A stretch of 64,000 nucleotides of DNA from Chromobacterium sinusclupearum (GTDB lineage: Bacteria; Pseudomonadota; Gammaproteobacteria; Burkholderiales; Chromobacteriaceae), in assembly GCF_002902845.1 (NCBI RefSeq), contig NZ_PPTF01000060.1, positions 64,710 through 128,709 of the forward strand. Reading direction: 5' to 3'. The translations under genes were made by a program, and so were the position numbers. Positions 16,542 to 26,606 of this stretch are shown in pieces. The notes under the pieces are model-generated. The model saw only the letters and a program-made list of their open reading frames with translations, was not told the DNA's origin and did no database searches. Numbering within the stretch: the first letter of the stretch is position 1; each line of letters begins with the position of its first letter.

Positions 16542-16941
16542 GTCGTTTCACCATCAGGTAAAGCGCCGGCTCGGCGTCCATTGCCGCCAGCGCGCGCATC
16601 AGCGCGTCGCTCCAGCCGCGTTGCGTGTCGTTCATGGCGTCTCGTCCGCGCGTCAGCGCCAGGGCGAGCGGGGCGGCGTGGCTGGCGTCTATCATGATTT
16701 CGCCGAAGCGCAGCGCGCCGGCCAGCTTGCGCCTTGCCTCGCCCTCGGGCAGCGTGGCCAGCCATGCCGCGTAGCCGTCCTCCGGGCAGCTGAGCATGGT
16801 TTGCAGGCAGTCGATGACGCCGATGTGGTGGCCCAGCGCCAGCGTCTGGTAGATCACCTGGCGCGCGCCGTCGTCGTCCGGCATGTCTTCTTCGCGCTGC
16901 AGGAATTTGCGTCCCAGCGAGTGAAACACGATGCGGCCCAT
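16531..16941 (-). CDS. hyfJ: HycH/HyfJ-family formate hydrogenlyase maturation protein
   Basis: A 136-residue protein starting MGRIVFHSLGRKFLQREEDMP, the characteristic opening of HycH/HyfJ, with the later conserved segment ALGHHIGVIDCL. HycH is required for maturation of the E. coli hydrogenase 3 large subunit; the mechanism is not known. No cofactor motif is visible. The frame is open upstream into hyfI, but translation from the ATG at 16941 gives the family length. It starts 2 bp after the hyfI stop and its end overlaps hycI. Confidence 0.88.
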   Translation of the reverse strand: MGRIVFHSLGRKFLQREEDMPDDDGARQVIYQTLALGHHIGVIDCLQTMLSCPEDGYAAWLATLPEGEARRKLAGALRFGEIMIDASHAAPLALALTRGRDAMNDTQRGWSDALMRALAAMDAEPALYLMVKRHED

Positions 16942-16943
16942 GG

Positions 16944-17738
16944 CTAGCCTCCTTCCGTGCTGATATCCCACAGCCGGGTGAAGATTTCGTTCTCGCGCGG
17001 GTCGTCTATCGCCGATAGATGGCGCTTGATGCGCTCGTCCAGCGTCATGCTGTCGGTTTGCGAAGCCAGGTCCATGAATTGGTCGGCCAGAAGGCGGCCG
17101 CTGCGGTAGCCGGCCAGCCGTCGCGCCTCGCGCTCGATGCGCACCCGGGTATCCAGCGGAATGCGCGGGTGCGGCAGCAGGGCGCGGTCGCATTCGCCTT
17201 CTACCTGATGGCTGGCGTGCAGCTTTTGCTCCAGCAGCCCCAGCGCCATGGCGAAGCCGTAAATCGTGGCGGCTGGCGTCGGCGGGCAGCCGGGGATGTA
17301 GACATCCACCGGCACGATCTTGTCGCTGCCGCCCCATACGCAGTAGAGGTCGTGAAAGATGCCGCCGCTGCAGCCGCAGGCGCCGTAGGAGACGGAAATC
17401 TTGGGGTCCGGCGCGGCCTGCCAAGCGCGCAGCGCCGGCATGCGCATGGCGCGGGTGACGGCGCCGGTGAACAGCAGGATGTCGGCGTGGCGCGGCGAGG
17501 CCACCACCTTGATGCCGAAGCGTTCGGCGTCGAATACCGGGGTGATGGCGGCGAAAATCTCGATCTCGCAGCCGTTGCAGCCGCCGCAGTCCACACGGTA
17601 GACATAGGCGGAGCGCTGGATGTCCTTCAGCAGCTTTTGCTTCAGTTGGGCGATGCCCTCGCTCTCGGTCAGCGGCTTGGGCATGCCTTGGGCGTCGCGC
17701 GGGATGATCAGGCCTGCGTCGGCTTGGATGGGAATCAT
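16944..17738 (-). CDS. hyfI: Hydrogenase-4 small subunit (NuoB-like)
   Basis: A 264-residue [NiFe]-hydrogenase small subunit of the HycG/HyfI type, homologous to complex I NuoB. It holds the proximal [4Fe-4S] cluster that takes electrons to or from the NiFe site. Visible ligand regions: [14 protein letters not shown] near residues 50-63, [11 protein letters not shown], and IPGCPPTPA. The C-terminal ~70 residues (charged, helical) exceed NuoB and are typical of HyfI. An AGGAGG ribosome binding site precedes the ATG at 17738, which overlaps the hyfH stop by 4 bp. Confidence 0.94.
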   Translation of the reverse strand: MIPIQADAGLIIPRDAQGMPKPLTESEGIAQLKQKLLKDIQRSAYVYRVDCGGCNGCEIEIFAAITPVFDAERFGIKVVASPRHADILLFTGAVTRAMRMPALRAWQAAPDPKISVSYGACGCSGGIFHDLYCVWGGSDKIVPVDVYIPGCPPTPAATIYGFAMALGLLEQKLHASHQVEGECDRALLPHPRIPLDTRVRIEREARRLAGYRSGRLLADQFMDLASQTDSMTLDERIKRHLSAIDDPRENEIFTRLWDISTEGG

Positions 17739-18271
17739 GCTCGCTCCTCCTGGCGGCTGCGCGTCAGCGCGTCGCGTTCTATGGTCTGCTTGCGTTTGCA
17801 TTCGGGGCAGGCGGCGTACAGTCCGCGCAGATGCTCGTCCAGATTGAGGCCGCTCTGGCGCAGCAGGTCCATCACATGATGGATTTCCTTGGCCGGCGCG
17901 AAGGGCTTGTCGCAGCAAGCGCAGTTTTCCAGCCGGAAGCTGGCGCGCTGGATCAGGTCGTCCTTGCAGGCCACGGCCAGTTCGAACTCCTGGGTCAGCT
18001 GGATGGCGCGGGTGGGGCAGACTTCCTCGCAGCGGCCGCAGAAGATGCAGCGGCCCAGGTTCAGCGCCCATTCGCGCCGGCCGGCGCGGCTGTCGGTTTG
18101 CATCGTCAGCGCGCCGGCCGGACAGGCCTGGGTGCAGGCGGCGCAGGCGATGCATTGGCGGGCGTTCAGCTCCGGCTTGCCGCGAAAACCGGGGCTGACC
18201 GGAAACGGGGCGAACGGGTATTTCGTCGTCGGTTCGCCCGCCTTGGCTATGATCTTGAATAGCTTGAACAT
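17735..18271 (-). CDS. hyfH: Hydrogenase-4 ferredoxin-like subunit (NuoI-like)
   Basis: A 178-residue protein with two [4Fe-4S] motifs, [12 protein letters not shown] and [12 protein letters not shown], as in NuoI, HycF and HyfH. It relays electrons between the small subunit and the formate dehydrogenase branch. The C-terminal half has further cysteine pairs (CACCDKPF and CPECKRK) that look like a zinc or rubredoxin-type knuckle, a known extension of HyfH/HycF. It is coupled by a 4-bp overlap to hyfI and follows hyfG by 9 bp. Confidence 0.93.
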   Translation of the reverse strand: MFKLFKIIAKAGEPTTKYPFAPFPVSPGFRGKPELNARQCIACAACTQACPAGALTMQTDSRAGRREWALNLGRCIFCGRCEEVCPTRAIQLTQEFELAVACKDDLIQRASFRLENCACCDKPFAPAKEIHHVMDLLRQSGLNLDEHLRGLYAACPECKRKQTIERDALTRSRQEERA

Positions 18272-18280
18272 GGCGTTTTC

Positions 18281-19987
18281 CTATTTGAGCGGCGAATCTT
18301 TGCGCTCACGGCCGTAGCGTTCGATTTCCTTGTACGGCACGGTGGTGGACTTTTTCTTCTTCACGTCGACCAGCGTCACGCGGTCGGTGCAGGAGTAGCA
18401 AGGATCGATGCTGGCCACGATCAGCGGCGCGTCGGACACGGTGTTGCCGCGCAGCATGTAGCGCAGCGGCGGCCAGTTGGCGTAGGTGGGCGCGCGGCAG
18501 CGCCAGCGGTACAGCTTCTGGTTGTCGCCGGTCATCGCCCAGTGGATGTCCTCGCCGCGCGGCGCTTCGGCAAAGCCCAGCGCGAACCGGTGCGGCTGGT
18601 AGGCGAAGCCTTCCAGCAATACCGGACCGGCGGGCAGGTTTTCCAGCGCGTGCTGGATCATGGCCAGCGAGTCGAAGAATTCGCGGGCGCGGATCAGCAC
18701 GCGGCCCAGCACGTCGCAGCTGTCTTCGGTGTGGACGTCGAAGGGCAGGCTGGCGTAGGCGCCGTAGGCGTGGTCGGCGCGGATGTCGCGGGCGAAGCCG
18801 CTGGCGCGCAGCAGGGGGCCTACCGGGCTGAAGTCGCGAGCGACTTTGCGGTCCAGAATGCCCACGCCGCTGGTGCGCTGGCGCAGGTTGGGCGTGGACA
18901 GCAGCATGTCCACCAGCCGCGTGGTTTCCTCGCGCAGCTCGGCCACCAGCTTGAGCGTGCGCTGGCGTTCTTCCTTGAGAATATCGCGGCGCACGCCGCC
19001 TATCAGGTTCATGCCGTAGGTCTTGCGCGCGCCGGTCAAGAGCTCCGCCATGGTCATGGCTTTTTCGCGGACGCGGAAGAACTGCATGAAGCCGGTATCG
19101 AAGCCGACGAAGTGGCTGGCCAGGCCCAGGTTCAGCAAGTGGCTGTGTAGCCGCTCCACCTCCAGGAACACGCTGCGTATCATCTGCGCGCGCGGCGGCA
19201 CGGCCAGGCCCAGCGCGCTTTCCACCGCGCTGGCGTAGGCTACGCTGTGGGTGAAGCCGCAGATGCCGCAGACGCGGTCGGACAGGAAGGTGACTTCGTC
19301 GTAGCCCATGCGTGTTTCGGCCAGCTTTTCCATGCCGCGGTGGACGTAGAACATGCGGTAGTCGGCGTCTACGATGGTTTCGCCGTCCACAAACAGCCTG
19401 AAGTGGCCCGGCTCGTCCGAGGTGATGTGCAGCGGGCCCAGCGGCACGTCGCGGGTGACGCCGGCCGCATCGTTGACGAAGGTGTAGGTTTCGGTATCGG
19501 TGGTGGGGGCGGGGCGCTGGTTGTAGGCCATCGCGTCCTTGCGCAGCGGATAGAGCTCGTCCGGCCAGTCGTCCGGCAGCACCAGCCGCCGCTCGTCCGG
19601 GATGCCCACCGGCGTGAGGCCGTACATGTCGCGCACCTCGCGCTCGCCCCACACGGCGGCCGGCACGCGCGGCGTGACGGAAGGGAATTCCGGCCGTTCC
19701 GGGGCTATCAGCGCGCGCACCACCACCCAGCACTTGACCGGTCCTTCCATCGACAGCACGTAGTAGACGGCGAAGTGGCCGTTGAGCGGCCGCTCGTCGT
19801 TGCCGAACAGCACCGACAGCCAGCCTTCGTTCTGGTAATACAGCCACTCCACCACTTCGGGCAGGCTATCCAGCTTGATGGTGACAGTCAGCTGGTCGGC
19901 GGTTTGCCATTCCGCTTCCAGCACCGTGTGCGGGAAGCGTTGCTTCAGGCCGTCCAGATAGTTGCGGCCCAGTTTGTCGTCATTCAT
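18281..19987 (-). CDS. hyfG: Hydrogenase-4 large catalytic subunit (HycE/NuoCD-like)
   Basis: A 568-residue fusion of a NuoC-like N-terminal region (about 1-165) with a NuoD/NiFe-hydrogenase large subunit. The nickel ligands are Cys240 and Cys243 in [11 protein letters not shown] and Cys530 and Cys533 in DPCYSC. These are each one residue lower than in E. coli HycE. The protein continues 32 residues after the TDR of DPCYSCTDR, the same tail length as HycE, which HycI cleaves after that Arg. The four NiFe ligands distinguish it from complex I NuoD, so it should evolve or oxidise hydrogen. A CTGGGAGAAAAAC ribosome binding site precedes the ATG. Confidence 0.95.
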   Translation of the reverse strand: MNDDKLGRNYLDGLKQRFPHTVLEAEWQTADQLTVTIKLDSLPEVVEWLYYQNEGWLSVLFGNDERPLNGHFAVYYVLSMEGPVKCWVVVRALIAPERPEFPSVTPRVPAAVWGEREVRDMYGLTPVGIPDERRLVLPDDWPDELYPLRKDAMAYNQRPAPTTDTETYTFVNDAAGVTRDVPLGPLHITSDEPGHFRLFVDGETIVDADYRMFYVHRGMEKLAETRMGYDEVTFLSDRVCGICGFTHSVAYASAVESALGLAVPPRAQMIRSVFLEVERLHSHLLNLGLASHFVGFDTGFMQFFRVREKAMTMAELLTGARKTYGMNLIGGVRRDILKEERQRTLKLVAELREETTRLVDMLLSTPNLRQRTSGVGILDRKVARDFSPVGPLLRASGFARDIRADHAYGAYASLPFDVHTEDSCDVLGRVLIRAREFFDSLAMIQHALENLPAGPVLLEGFAYQPHRFALGFAEAPRGEDIHWAMTGDNQKLYRWRCRAPTYANWPPLRYMLRGNTVSDAPLIVASIDPCYSCTDRVTLVDVKKKKSTTVPYKEIERYGRERKDSPLK

Positions 19988-20003
19988 GTTTTTCTCCCAG
20001 GCC

Positions 20004-21521
20004 TCAGCGGATGACTACGGGGTGGTTGGCTGCGGCCAGCACGATTCGGCTCGCTTCGCGCAGCAGCGTCTGCAAGCTATCCGGCATGAACAAGCCTATC
20101 GCCAGCATGGCCAGCATCAGCAGGATTAGCGGCAGCAGCGTCAGCCAGCCGGCTTCGCCCGGCTGCACCTCTTCCGGGGCGGGGCCGAACAGCGTGGCCG
20201 CCAGCATGCGGGCAAGCCCTGCCAGTACGATGGTCAACAGCAGCAGCACGACGACGGTCAGCGCGGCATGGCCTTGCTTGAAGCCGGCGGCCACGATCAG
20301 GAACTCGCTGTAGAACACGTTGAACGGCGGGATGCCGCCCAGCGCCAGCGCGCCGGCGCCGAACAGCATGGCCGTCAGCGGCGCGGCGCGCAGCAGGCCC
20401 TTGACCGACCCCATGTCCGGCGTGCCGTACTTGAGCAGCACATTGCCGGAACCGCAGAACAGCAGCGCCTTGGCCAGGCTGTGGTTGACGGTATGGAACA
20501 GCGCCGCCATCACGCCCAGCGGGCCGCCGAGGCCCAGGGCTATGGCGATCAGCCCCATGTTTTCCACGCTGGAGTAAGCCAAGAGACGCTTGATATGGCA
20601 CTGCGACAGGATGAACAGCGCCGCCACGGCCACCGACATCAGGCCGAAGGCCAGCAGCAGCGTTTCCGAGAAGCCCGGCCCCAGCGCGCGCGAAGCCAGC
20701 ATGTGGAAGCGGATCACAATCAGCAGCGCGCAGTTGAGCAGCACGGCGGACAACAGCGCGCTGACGGGGCTGGGCGCCTCGCTGTGGGCGTCCGGCAGCC
20801 AGGCGTGCATGGGGAAGAAGCCGGCCTTGGTGCCGAAGCCGATCAGCACGAAGACGAAGGCGATGCGCGTCAGCGCCGGGTCCAGCTGATGGGCCATAGC
20901 CAGCAGCGTGGTCCATTGCGCCGCGCCGCCGTGGTCGCCCAGCAGGCTGGCGGCGTTGGAATAGACCAGCACCACGCCGTAGAGGCCGAAAGCCACGCCC
21001 ACGGTACAGATCACCATATACTTCCAGGCCGCCTCCAGCGAGGAGCGTTGGCCGTAGAAGCCCACCAGGAAGGCCGAACCCAGCGTGGTGGCTTCCACCG
21101 CCACCCACATCATGATGACGTTGTTGGCGGTGACGGCCAGCAGCATGGTGAACAGGAACAGCTGGAAGAGGGCGTAGTAGCCGCACAGCCGTTCCGGCCC
21201 TACCTCACCGTGTTGCAGCTCGTGGCGCATATAGCCTATCGAGTACAGGCCGGTGGCAAAGCCCAGCGCGCCGATCAGCGCCAGGAACAGCGCGCCCAGC
21301 GCATCGACGCGCAGCCAGCCGTCCAGGGCCTCCAGCGGGCCGCCGGACAGCGCCTCGGCGCAGGCGGCCAGCGATAGAACCAGCAGCAGCGTGACGCTGG
21401 CTAGGTGAGCCAGGCTGGCCAGCCGCGCGCCGGCCGCGCCGGCCAGGCGGCTGCCCGCGCACAGCGCGGAGGCCAGCAGCGGAATCAACAACAGAAAAGC
21501 AAGCCAATGCGTAGCAGTCAT
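20004..21521 (-). CDS. hyfF: Hydrogenase-4 membrane antiporter-like subunit F
   Basis: A 505-residue, very hydrophobic protein of the NuoL/M/N (Mrp antiporter) family with about 14 transmembrane helices. Conserved proton-path elements are seen: the Glu of WVAVEATTL on helix 5, KAGFFPMHAWLPDAHSEAP, and KRLLAYSSVENMGLIA. HyfF is one of three antiporter-like subunits (with HyfB and HyfD) that distinguish hydrogenase 4 from hydrogenase 3 and are proposed to pump ions. It follows hyfE by 4 bp and precedes hyfG by 16 bp in one operon. Confidence 0.93.
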   Translation of the reverse strand: MTATHWLAFLLLIPLLASALCAGSRLAGAAGARLASLAHLASVTLLLVLSLAACAEALSGGPLEALDGWLRVDALGALFLALIGALGFATGLYSIGYMRHELQHGEVGPERLCGYYALFQLFLFTMLLAVTANNVIMMWVAVEATTLGSAFLVGFYGQRSSLEAAWKYMVICTVGVAFGLYGVVLVYSNAASLLGDHGGAAQWTTLLAMAHQLDPALTRIAFVFVLIGFGTKAGFFPMHAWLPDAHSEAPSPVSALLSAVLLNCALLIVIRFHMLASRALGPGFSETLLLAFGLMSVAVAALFILSQCHIKRLLAYSSVENMGLIAIALGLGGPLGVMAALFHTVNHSLAKALLFCGSGNVLLKYGTPDMGSVKGLLRAAPLTAMLFGAGALALGGIPPFNVFYSEFLIVAAGFKQGHAALTVVVLLLLTIVLAGLARMLAATLFGPAPEEVQPGEAGWLTLLPLILLMLAMLAIGLFMPDSLQTLLREASRIVLAAANHPVVIR

Positions 21522-21525
21522 GGCC

Positions 21526-22176
21526 TCAACCCTTCAAAGCGGTCAGTTGCCGCACGTCCAGCGTTTGCAGCGTGCGATGAATGCGGCGCGCCAGCAGCGC
21601 CATGATCAGCACCGCGCACACCGCGTCCGTGGCGATGCCTATTTCCACCACCTCCGGCGCCTTGCCGGCCATCAAGGCCAGCGTCAGGTGGGCGCCGTTC
21701 TCCATCAGGCAGTAGCCGAAGATCTGCTTGAGGATGTTGCGCGAGGTGACGATGCAGGCCAGGCCGAGCAGGAAATGGCCCAACGATACCGCCAGCGCCG
21801 GCTTCAGGTGGGCCACCACCGCCAGCTGCACGGCATCCACCGCATACCAGCTGACCAGTACGATCAGCGCCGCCAGCACGGCCATCCAGGCCGGGCCGAG
21901 CAGGCCGGTCAGCTCAGGATCATCCGGCAGCGGCCCCAGCAGCTTGATCAGGATCAGCGGCGCCAGCACCACCTTGGTGACGAAGGCCGAAGCCGCCCAC
22001 AGCGTCAGCTCGTGCGAACCCTGCGTAATGGCCAGCGCCAGAAACACCGCCACCAGCACCAGCGATTGCAGCATGTAGAAACGGGCGGCCGTAGCCACGC
22101 GGCCGGCGCAGATCACCAGCAGCGAGGTGACGATCAAGAGCCCGGCCAGATTATTGACGATCAGCATTCCGTCCAT
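21526..22176 (-). CDS. hyfE: Hydrogenase-4 membrane subunit E
   Basis: A 216-residue protein, the same length as E. coli HyfE, with about seven transmembrane helices. The N-terminus MDGMLIVNNLAGLLIVTSLL follows the family pattern, and the C-terminal half resembles NuoK-type sequence (IFGYCLMENGAHLTLAL with the conserved Glu). HyfE is absent from hydrogenase 3, so its presence supports assignment of this operon to hydrogenase 4. A TTGAGGAGG ribosome binding site precedes the ATG. Confidence 0.93.
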   Translation of the reverse strand: MDGMLIVNNLAGLLIVTSLLVICAGRVATAARFYMLQSLVLVAVFLALAITQGSHELTLWAASAFVTKVVLAPLILIKLLGPLPDDPELTGLLGPAWMAVLAALIVLVSWYAVDAVQLAVVAHLKPALAVSLGHFLLGLACIVTSRNILKQIFGYCLMENGAHLTLALMAGKAPEVVEIGIATDAVCAVLIMALLARRIHRTLQTLDVRQLTALKG

Positions 22177-22186
22177 GCATTCCTCC

Positions 22187-23626
22187 TCAAGCCAGCCAGG
22201 CGGCGGCGATGAAGCTGGAAGCCAGGCTCATCGCCAGCAGCACGGCCAGCACGGTTTTCATTTGCCAGGGCAGCGGCTGCGCCGCGGCCACCACGGGGGA
22301 CGGTTCGCCCGGCACCGTCTTGCCGAACCAGCGCAGGAACCAGGCGAAACTGGCCACCGATTCCGCCATCGCCAGCAGCATCAGCGGCAGCAGCCAGGGC
22401 TCGGTTTGCGATAGTTGGAAACCGGCGGCGAAGATGGCGAACTTGCTGAAGAAGCCGTTGAACGGCGGCACGCCGGTGATCGCCAGCGCCGCCACGCAAA
22501 AGCTCACCCCCAATAGCGGCGAGCCGCGCAACAGGCCGCGCAAGGACGGCAGCAAGCGTGTCCCGCAGCTGTAGCTGAGCGCGCCGGCGACCAGGAAGAA
22601 CAGGCTCTTGGCGAAGGCGTGGTTGAAGATGTGGGCGATGGCGCCGTTGAAAGCCAGGCGCGAGCCGAAGGCCGATAGCGACAGCGCCAGGAAGATGTAG
22701 GACAGCTGGGTGATGGTGGAATAGGCCAGCAGCCGCTTCATGTCCTTTTGCGGCAGATACATCCAGAAGCCGTACAGCAGCGTGACGGTGGCCATCACCG
22801 CGCCAACCCAGCCCACCAGATGCGGCACGCTGCCGGCGGCGTCCAGCGCGCGGGCGAAGATGTAGACGCCTACCTTCACCATGGACGCCGCGTGCAGATA
22901 GGCGGACACCGGGGTCGGCGCCTCCATCGCGTCCGGCAGCCACATGTGCAGCGGCAGCTGGGCCGATTTGCCCCAGGCCGCCCACAGCACGCCCAGCAGC
23001 ACCACGATCTTGGCGGAATCCGGCAGCGCCGAAATCGCGGTTAGGCTGAAACTGCCGCTTTGGGCGAACAGCCAGCCTGCGGCCAGGTACAGGCCCAGCG
23101 AGCCGATGTGGGTGATCAGCAAAGCTTTCAAGGCAGACTGCAGCGCCTTGGGCTTCTGGTAATAGCCGATCAGCCCCCAGGAGCAGGCGCCGGTGATCTC
23201 GAAGCACACCAACTGGCCCAAGAGGGTGGACGACAGCACCAGGCCGGCCATCGCGCCGATGAACACCAACAGGTAGGCGTAATAGCGCGGCGCGGCGGCG
23301 TGCGGGTGCTCGCGGTTGGCCGGCGTCATGTAGGCGGTGGAGTAGAGCGCCACCAAGAAGCCCAGCCCCACCACGGCCATGCCGATCAGCGTGCTGAGCC
23401 GGTCCACGGTGAGGCCCAGGAGCTCGATGCCGGCTAAGCTCAGCAGCGGGTAATGGGCGGCGACGGCGCCGCCTGCCTGGAAGTCGGCCGCCAGCCAGAT
23501 GGCGCCTGCCGTGGCCGCAAGCGCGAACAGCGGCGCCAGCGCGCGGCCGGCTTCGCGCGGACTGGCCAATACCAGCGCCGCGCCGAGGAAAGGCAGCAGG
23601 ATGGTCGCCAGAGCGAGGTGTTCCAT
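22187..23626 (-). CDS. hyfD: Hydrogenase-4 membrane antiporter-like subunit D
   Basis: A 479-residue NuoL/M/N-type membrane protein with about 14 helices. It carries the helix-5 Glu (QLVCFEITGACSW), KSAQLPLHMWLPDAMEAPTP with the conserved Lys, and KRLLAYSTITQLSYI. It is homologous to HyfB and HyfF and to NuoL, and likely takes part in proton or sodium translocation coupled to hydrogen turnover. It is spaced 10 bp from hyfE and 9 bp from hyfC. Confidence 0.93.
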   Translation of the reverse strand: MEHLALATILLPFLGAALVLASPREAGRALAPLFALAATAGAIWLAADFQAGGAVAAHYPLLSLAGIELLGLTVDRLSTLIGMAVVGLGFLVALYSTAYMTPANREHPHAAAPRYYAYLLVFIGAMAGLVLSSTLLGQLVCFEITGACSWGLIGYYQKPKALQSALKALLITHIGSLGLYLAAGWLFAQSGSFSLTAISALPDSAKIVVLLGVLWAAWGKSAQLPLHMWLPDAMEAPTPVSAYLHAASMVKVGVYIFARALDAAGSVPHLVGWVGAVMATVTLLYGFWMYLPQKDMKRLLAYSTITQLSYIFLALSLSAFGSRLAFNGAIAHIFNHAFAKSLFFLVAGALSYSCGTRLLPSLRGLLRGSPLLGVSFCVAALAITGVPPFNGFFSKFAIFAAGFQLSQTEPWLLPLMLLAMAESVASFAWFLRWFGKTVPGEPSPVVAAAQPLPWQMKTVLAVLLAMSLASSFIAAAWLA

Positions 23627-23635
23627 GAATGCTCC

Positions 23636-24574
23636 TTAAAGACCGGTGAGATAGAAAACAAAGGACAGCGCGGCCAGGCCGAAGCCCACCCAGGTGACGC
23701 GCGCAGTCAACAGGAAACGTCCGCGCGCCATGCTGTTCTCGATGAGGGATGCGACGACAAACACCGCCAGCAGCTTGAGCGGCAGCCAGACCGCGGCGGC
23801 CAGCAGCGCTGCCGGCGCCAGGCTGTCCGCCGCGCCCAGCGGCAGGAACACGCCCAGCATGAACTGCGCGAGCACCACTTTCTTCAGCGCCAGGCCGAGT
23901 TTCAACAGCGCCAGCGAGGGGCCGGAGTATTCGGTCAGCGGGCCTTCCTGCAGCTCCTGCTCGGCCTCGGCCAGGTCGAAGGGCAGCTTGCCCATCTCCA
24001 TGAACACGGCGAAGGCGAAGGCGGCCAGCGCCAGGCCGATGGCGGCCGGCGACTGCAGATAGCTGCCGGACATGCCGGTGGCGATGGCGCCGAGATTGGT
24101 GCTGCCCTCGATCAAGGCCACCACCAGGAGCGCCAGCATCATCGTCGGCTCCACCAGAATGCCCAGCGTCAGCTCGCGGCCCGCGCCGATGCCGGCGAAC
24201 GCGCTGCCGGAATCGATGCCGGACAGCGAGAAGAAAAAGCGAGCCAGGCCAAACAGGTAGCCGAAGGTGATCAGGTCCGCCAACGGGCCGGCCGGCGAGT
24301 GGCGGGTGAGCGCGGGCAGGGCCATCGCCAGCATCAGCATGGCGGACAGCTGCACCGCCGGCGCCAGGCGGAAGGCGAGGCCGGCGTGGCCCGGCGCCAC
24401 GTCCTGGCGGCGGAACAGCTTGAAAATGTCGCGGTAGTCCTGCAGCACGCCGGGGCCGCGCCGCGAGTGCATGCGGGCGCGGATCATGCGCGACACGCCG
24501 GTGAACAAGGGCGCCAGCGCCAGCAGCAGCAGGGCTTGCGCTACCGCCAGCGGAATCCATTGCAATTGAGACAT
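23636..24574 (-). CDS. hyfC: Hydrogenase-4 membrane anchor subunit C (NuoH-like)
   Basis: A 312-residue membrane protein with about eight helices, homologous to NuoH and HycD, which docks the peripheral hydrogenase arm to the membrane. Conserved features: RMHSRRGPGVLQDYRDIFKLF after helix 1, and the acidic loop PFDLAEAEQELQEG near residue 205 that in NuoH lines the quinone/coupling site. The start is set at MSQLQWIPLA because GGAGGA lies 5 bases upstream; an earlier in-frame codon at 24595 overlaps hyfB and is less likely. Confidence 0.93.
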   Translation of the reverse strand: MSQLQWIPLAVAQALLLLALAPLFTGVSRMIRARMHSRRGPGVLQDYRDIFKLFRRQDVAPGHAGLAFRLAPAVQLSAMLMLAMALPALTRHSPAGPLADLITFGYLFGLARFFFSLSGIDSGSAFAGIGAGRELTLGILVEPTMMLALLVVALIEGSTNLGAIATGMSGSYLQSPAAIGLALAAFAFAVFMEMGKLPFDLAEAEQELQEGPLTEYSGPSLALLKLGLALKKVVLAQFMLGVFLPLGAADSLAPAALLAAAVWLPLKLLAVFVVASLIENSMARGRFLLTARVTWVGFGLAALSFVFYLTGL

Positions 24575-24584
24575 GGTTCTCCTC

Positions 24585-26606
24585 CTAGCGGGCAACGATC
24601 AGCAATAGCGCGACCAGCGCCACCACCACGTACAGGCAGTACAGGCGGAAGTCGCCGTGCTGCAGCACGCGGATGCAGGCGGCCAGGCGGTCTACCCAAC
24701 GGGCCGCAGGCAACACCAGGCGCTGGTCCCATACCGGTTCGGCGCGCGTAGCGCCGGCTATCGTCCGCTCCAGCGCGGCCTCAAGCTTGCTGGACGGCGA
24801 CAACTGGCTGCGCAGGCGGTAGAGCGGCGCGAACATGTGCGCCACCGGCTGAGTCAGGCCCTGCGGGCCGACCGACATCGACGCTTCCTGCGCGTAGCCG
24901 CAGGCCCAGGCATCGCCCTGCTGGCGGCGTGCCAGCCGCGCGCCGCGCAGGATGGACAGGGCCAGCAGCACGCACAAGGGCAGCGAGATCAGCAGCAGCG
25001 CCAGGATCGGCATGGACACCATGGTCTTGGCGTGCAGGCCGGGATGAATGGCCAGGCCTTCCGTCACCGAGGCCGGCGCGGCGTGGGTCAAGGACGCCGC
25101 CACATTGGCCATCAGCGGCGACACCGCGCTCGCCCCCACGCCCAGCAGCAACAGCGCCAGCGCGGCCAGCAGCATGGCCGCGCGCATGGGCAACGGCGCC
25201 TCGGTCGCCTCCGCCGCATGGCGGCTGCGCGGCGCGCTGGAGAAACACATGCCGTAAGCCTTGACGAAGGCCATGGCCGCGAGCGCGCCGGTCAAGGCCA
25301 GCATTACCATGGCCAGCGGGCCGGCCAGGCGCAGCGCGAAGCCGGCATCCTGGCTGACGGCGAACAGCGCCTGGTAGGTGAACCATTCGGACACAAAGCC
25401 GTTGAACGGCGGCAAGGCGCAGATGGCCAGGCTGCCGGCCAGGAAGCTCAGCGCCGTCCACGGCATGCGCGCGGCCAGGCCGCCCAGTTGTTCCATGTCC
25501 TTGCTGTGGGCGCGGTAGAGGATGGAGCCCGCGCCCATGAACAGCAGGCCCTTGAACAGCGCATGATTCAGCAGGTGATAGCCGGCGGCCAGGAAGCCCA
25601 GCGCCGCCAGCAAGGGTTGCGGCGCGGCCAGGCCAAGCATGCCGGCGCCCACCCCCAACAGGATGATGCCCACGTTTTCCACGGTGGAGTAGGCGAGCAG
25701 GCGCTTCAAGTCTTGCTCGGCAAGCGCGTACAGCACGCCCAGCACGGCGGACACGCCGCCGATGGCCAGCACCAGCAAACCCCACCAGGCGGTGTGCGCG
25801 CCCAGGATGTCGACGCCCACCTTGATGATGCCGAACACGCCTATCTTCACCATCACCCCGGACATCAGGGCCGAGGCGTGCGAGGGCGCGGCCGGGTGGG
25901 CGCGGGGCAGCCAGCCGTGCAGCGGCACCATGCCTGCCTTGGCGCCGAAGCCGAACAGGGCCAGCAGGAACACGACGGAGGCGAGAGGGCCGTCCAGCCC
26001 CAAGGCGCGGAAGCTGTCAAAGTCCAGGCTGCCGCTTTGCGCGTACAGGAGGAAAAAGGCGATCAGAATCAGCACCGATCCGGTGTGGGCGATCAGGAAG
26101 TACAGGAAGCCCGCGTCGACGGCATCCTCGTCCTGCTCGAAAATCACCAGGAAATACGACGCCAGAGACATCGCCTCGAACAGGATCAAAAAGTAAAACG
26201 CGTTGTCCATCGCCACCAGCGCCGTCATGGAGGCGATGAAGGCATTGGCGAAGAAGCCCATCGCGCCTACGCCGCGTCCGCGGTATTCCCGCACATACGA
26301 CCAGCCATATAGCGAGGCGAGCAGCGTCAGCGCCGAAATGGCCAGCAGCAGCAGCGCGGCCAGCGGGTCCAGCCGCACGGCGAAATGGGCGAATTCAAAC
26401 GGTCCGTCCATCAGAAAGCGTTCTACCGTCCCGGTTTGCAATACCGGCAGCGAGGCGGCCAGGCCGCAGGCCGCGCCGGCCATGCCGAAGACGGACGACG
26501 TGCCGATGGCGAGGTTTTCCAAACGGGCCAGCAGCAGGCTCAGCAGCGCGCCCGCGCCATATAGGCAAACGGACAACAGCAGCCATTGCAGGGGAGCGAG
26601 GCTCAT
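24585..26606 (-). CDS. hyfB: Hydrogenase-4 membrane antiporter-like subunit B
   Basis: A 673-residue membrane protein (E. coli HyfB has 672) with a NuoL/M/N-type core of about 14 helices plus extra C-terminal helices, as in HycC. Key elements: FEAMSLASYFLV with the helix-5 Glu, KAGMVPLHGWLPRAHPAAPS, and KRLLAYSTVENVGI. The C-terminal RQQGDAWACGYAQ followed by a last transmembrane segment (LYCLYVVVALVALLLIV) is typical. The frame stays open about 170 bp upstream, but the ATG at 26606 gives the family N-terminus and overlaps hyfA by 4 bp. Confidence 0.94.
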   Translation of the reverse strand: MSLAPLQWLLLSVCLYGAGALLSLLLARLENLAIGTSSVFGMAGAACGLAASLPVLQTGTVERFLMDGPFEFAHFAVRLDPLAALLLLAISALTLLASLYGWSYVREYRGRGVGAMGFFANAFIASMTALVAMDNAFYFLILFEAMSLASYFLVIFEQDEDAVDAGFLYFLIAHTGSVLILIAFFLLYAQSGSLDFDSFRALGLDGPLASVVFLLALFGFGAKAGMVPLHGWLPRAHPAAPSHASALMSGVMVKIGVFGIIKVGVDILGAHTAWWGLLVLAIGGVSAVLGVLYALAEQDLKRLLAYSTVENVGIILLGVGAGMLGLAAPQPLLAALGFLAAGYHLLNHALFKGLLFMGAGSILYRAHSKDMEQLGGLAARMPWTALSFLAGSLAICALPPFNGFVSEWFTYQALFAVSQDAGFALRLAGPLAMVMLALTGALAAMAFVKAYGMCFSSAPRSRHAAEATEAPLPMRAAMLLAALALLLLGVGASAVSPLMANVAASLTHAAPASVTEGLAIHPGLHAKTMVSMPILALLLISLPLCVLLALSILRGARLARRQQGDAWACGYAQEASMSVGPQGLTQPVAHMFAPLYRLRSQLSPSSKLEAALERTIAGATRAEPVWDQRLVLPAARWVDRLAACIRVLQHGDFRLYCLYVVVALVALLLIVAR

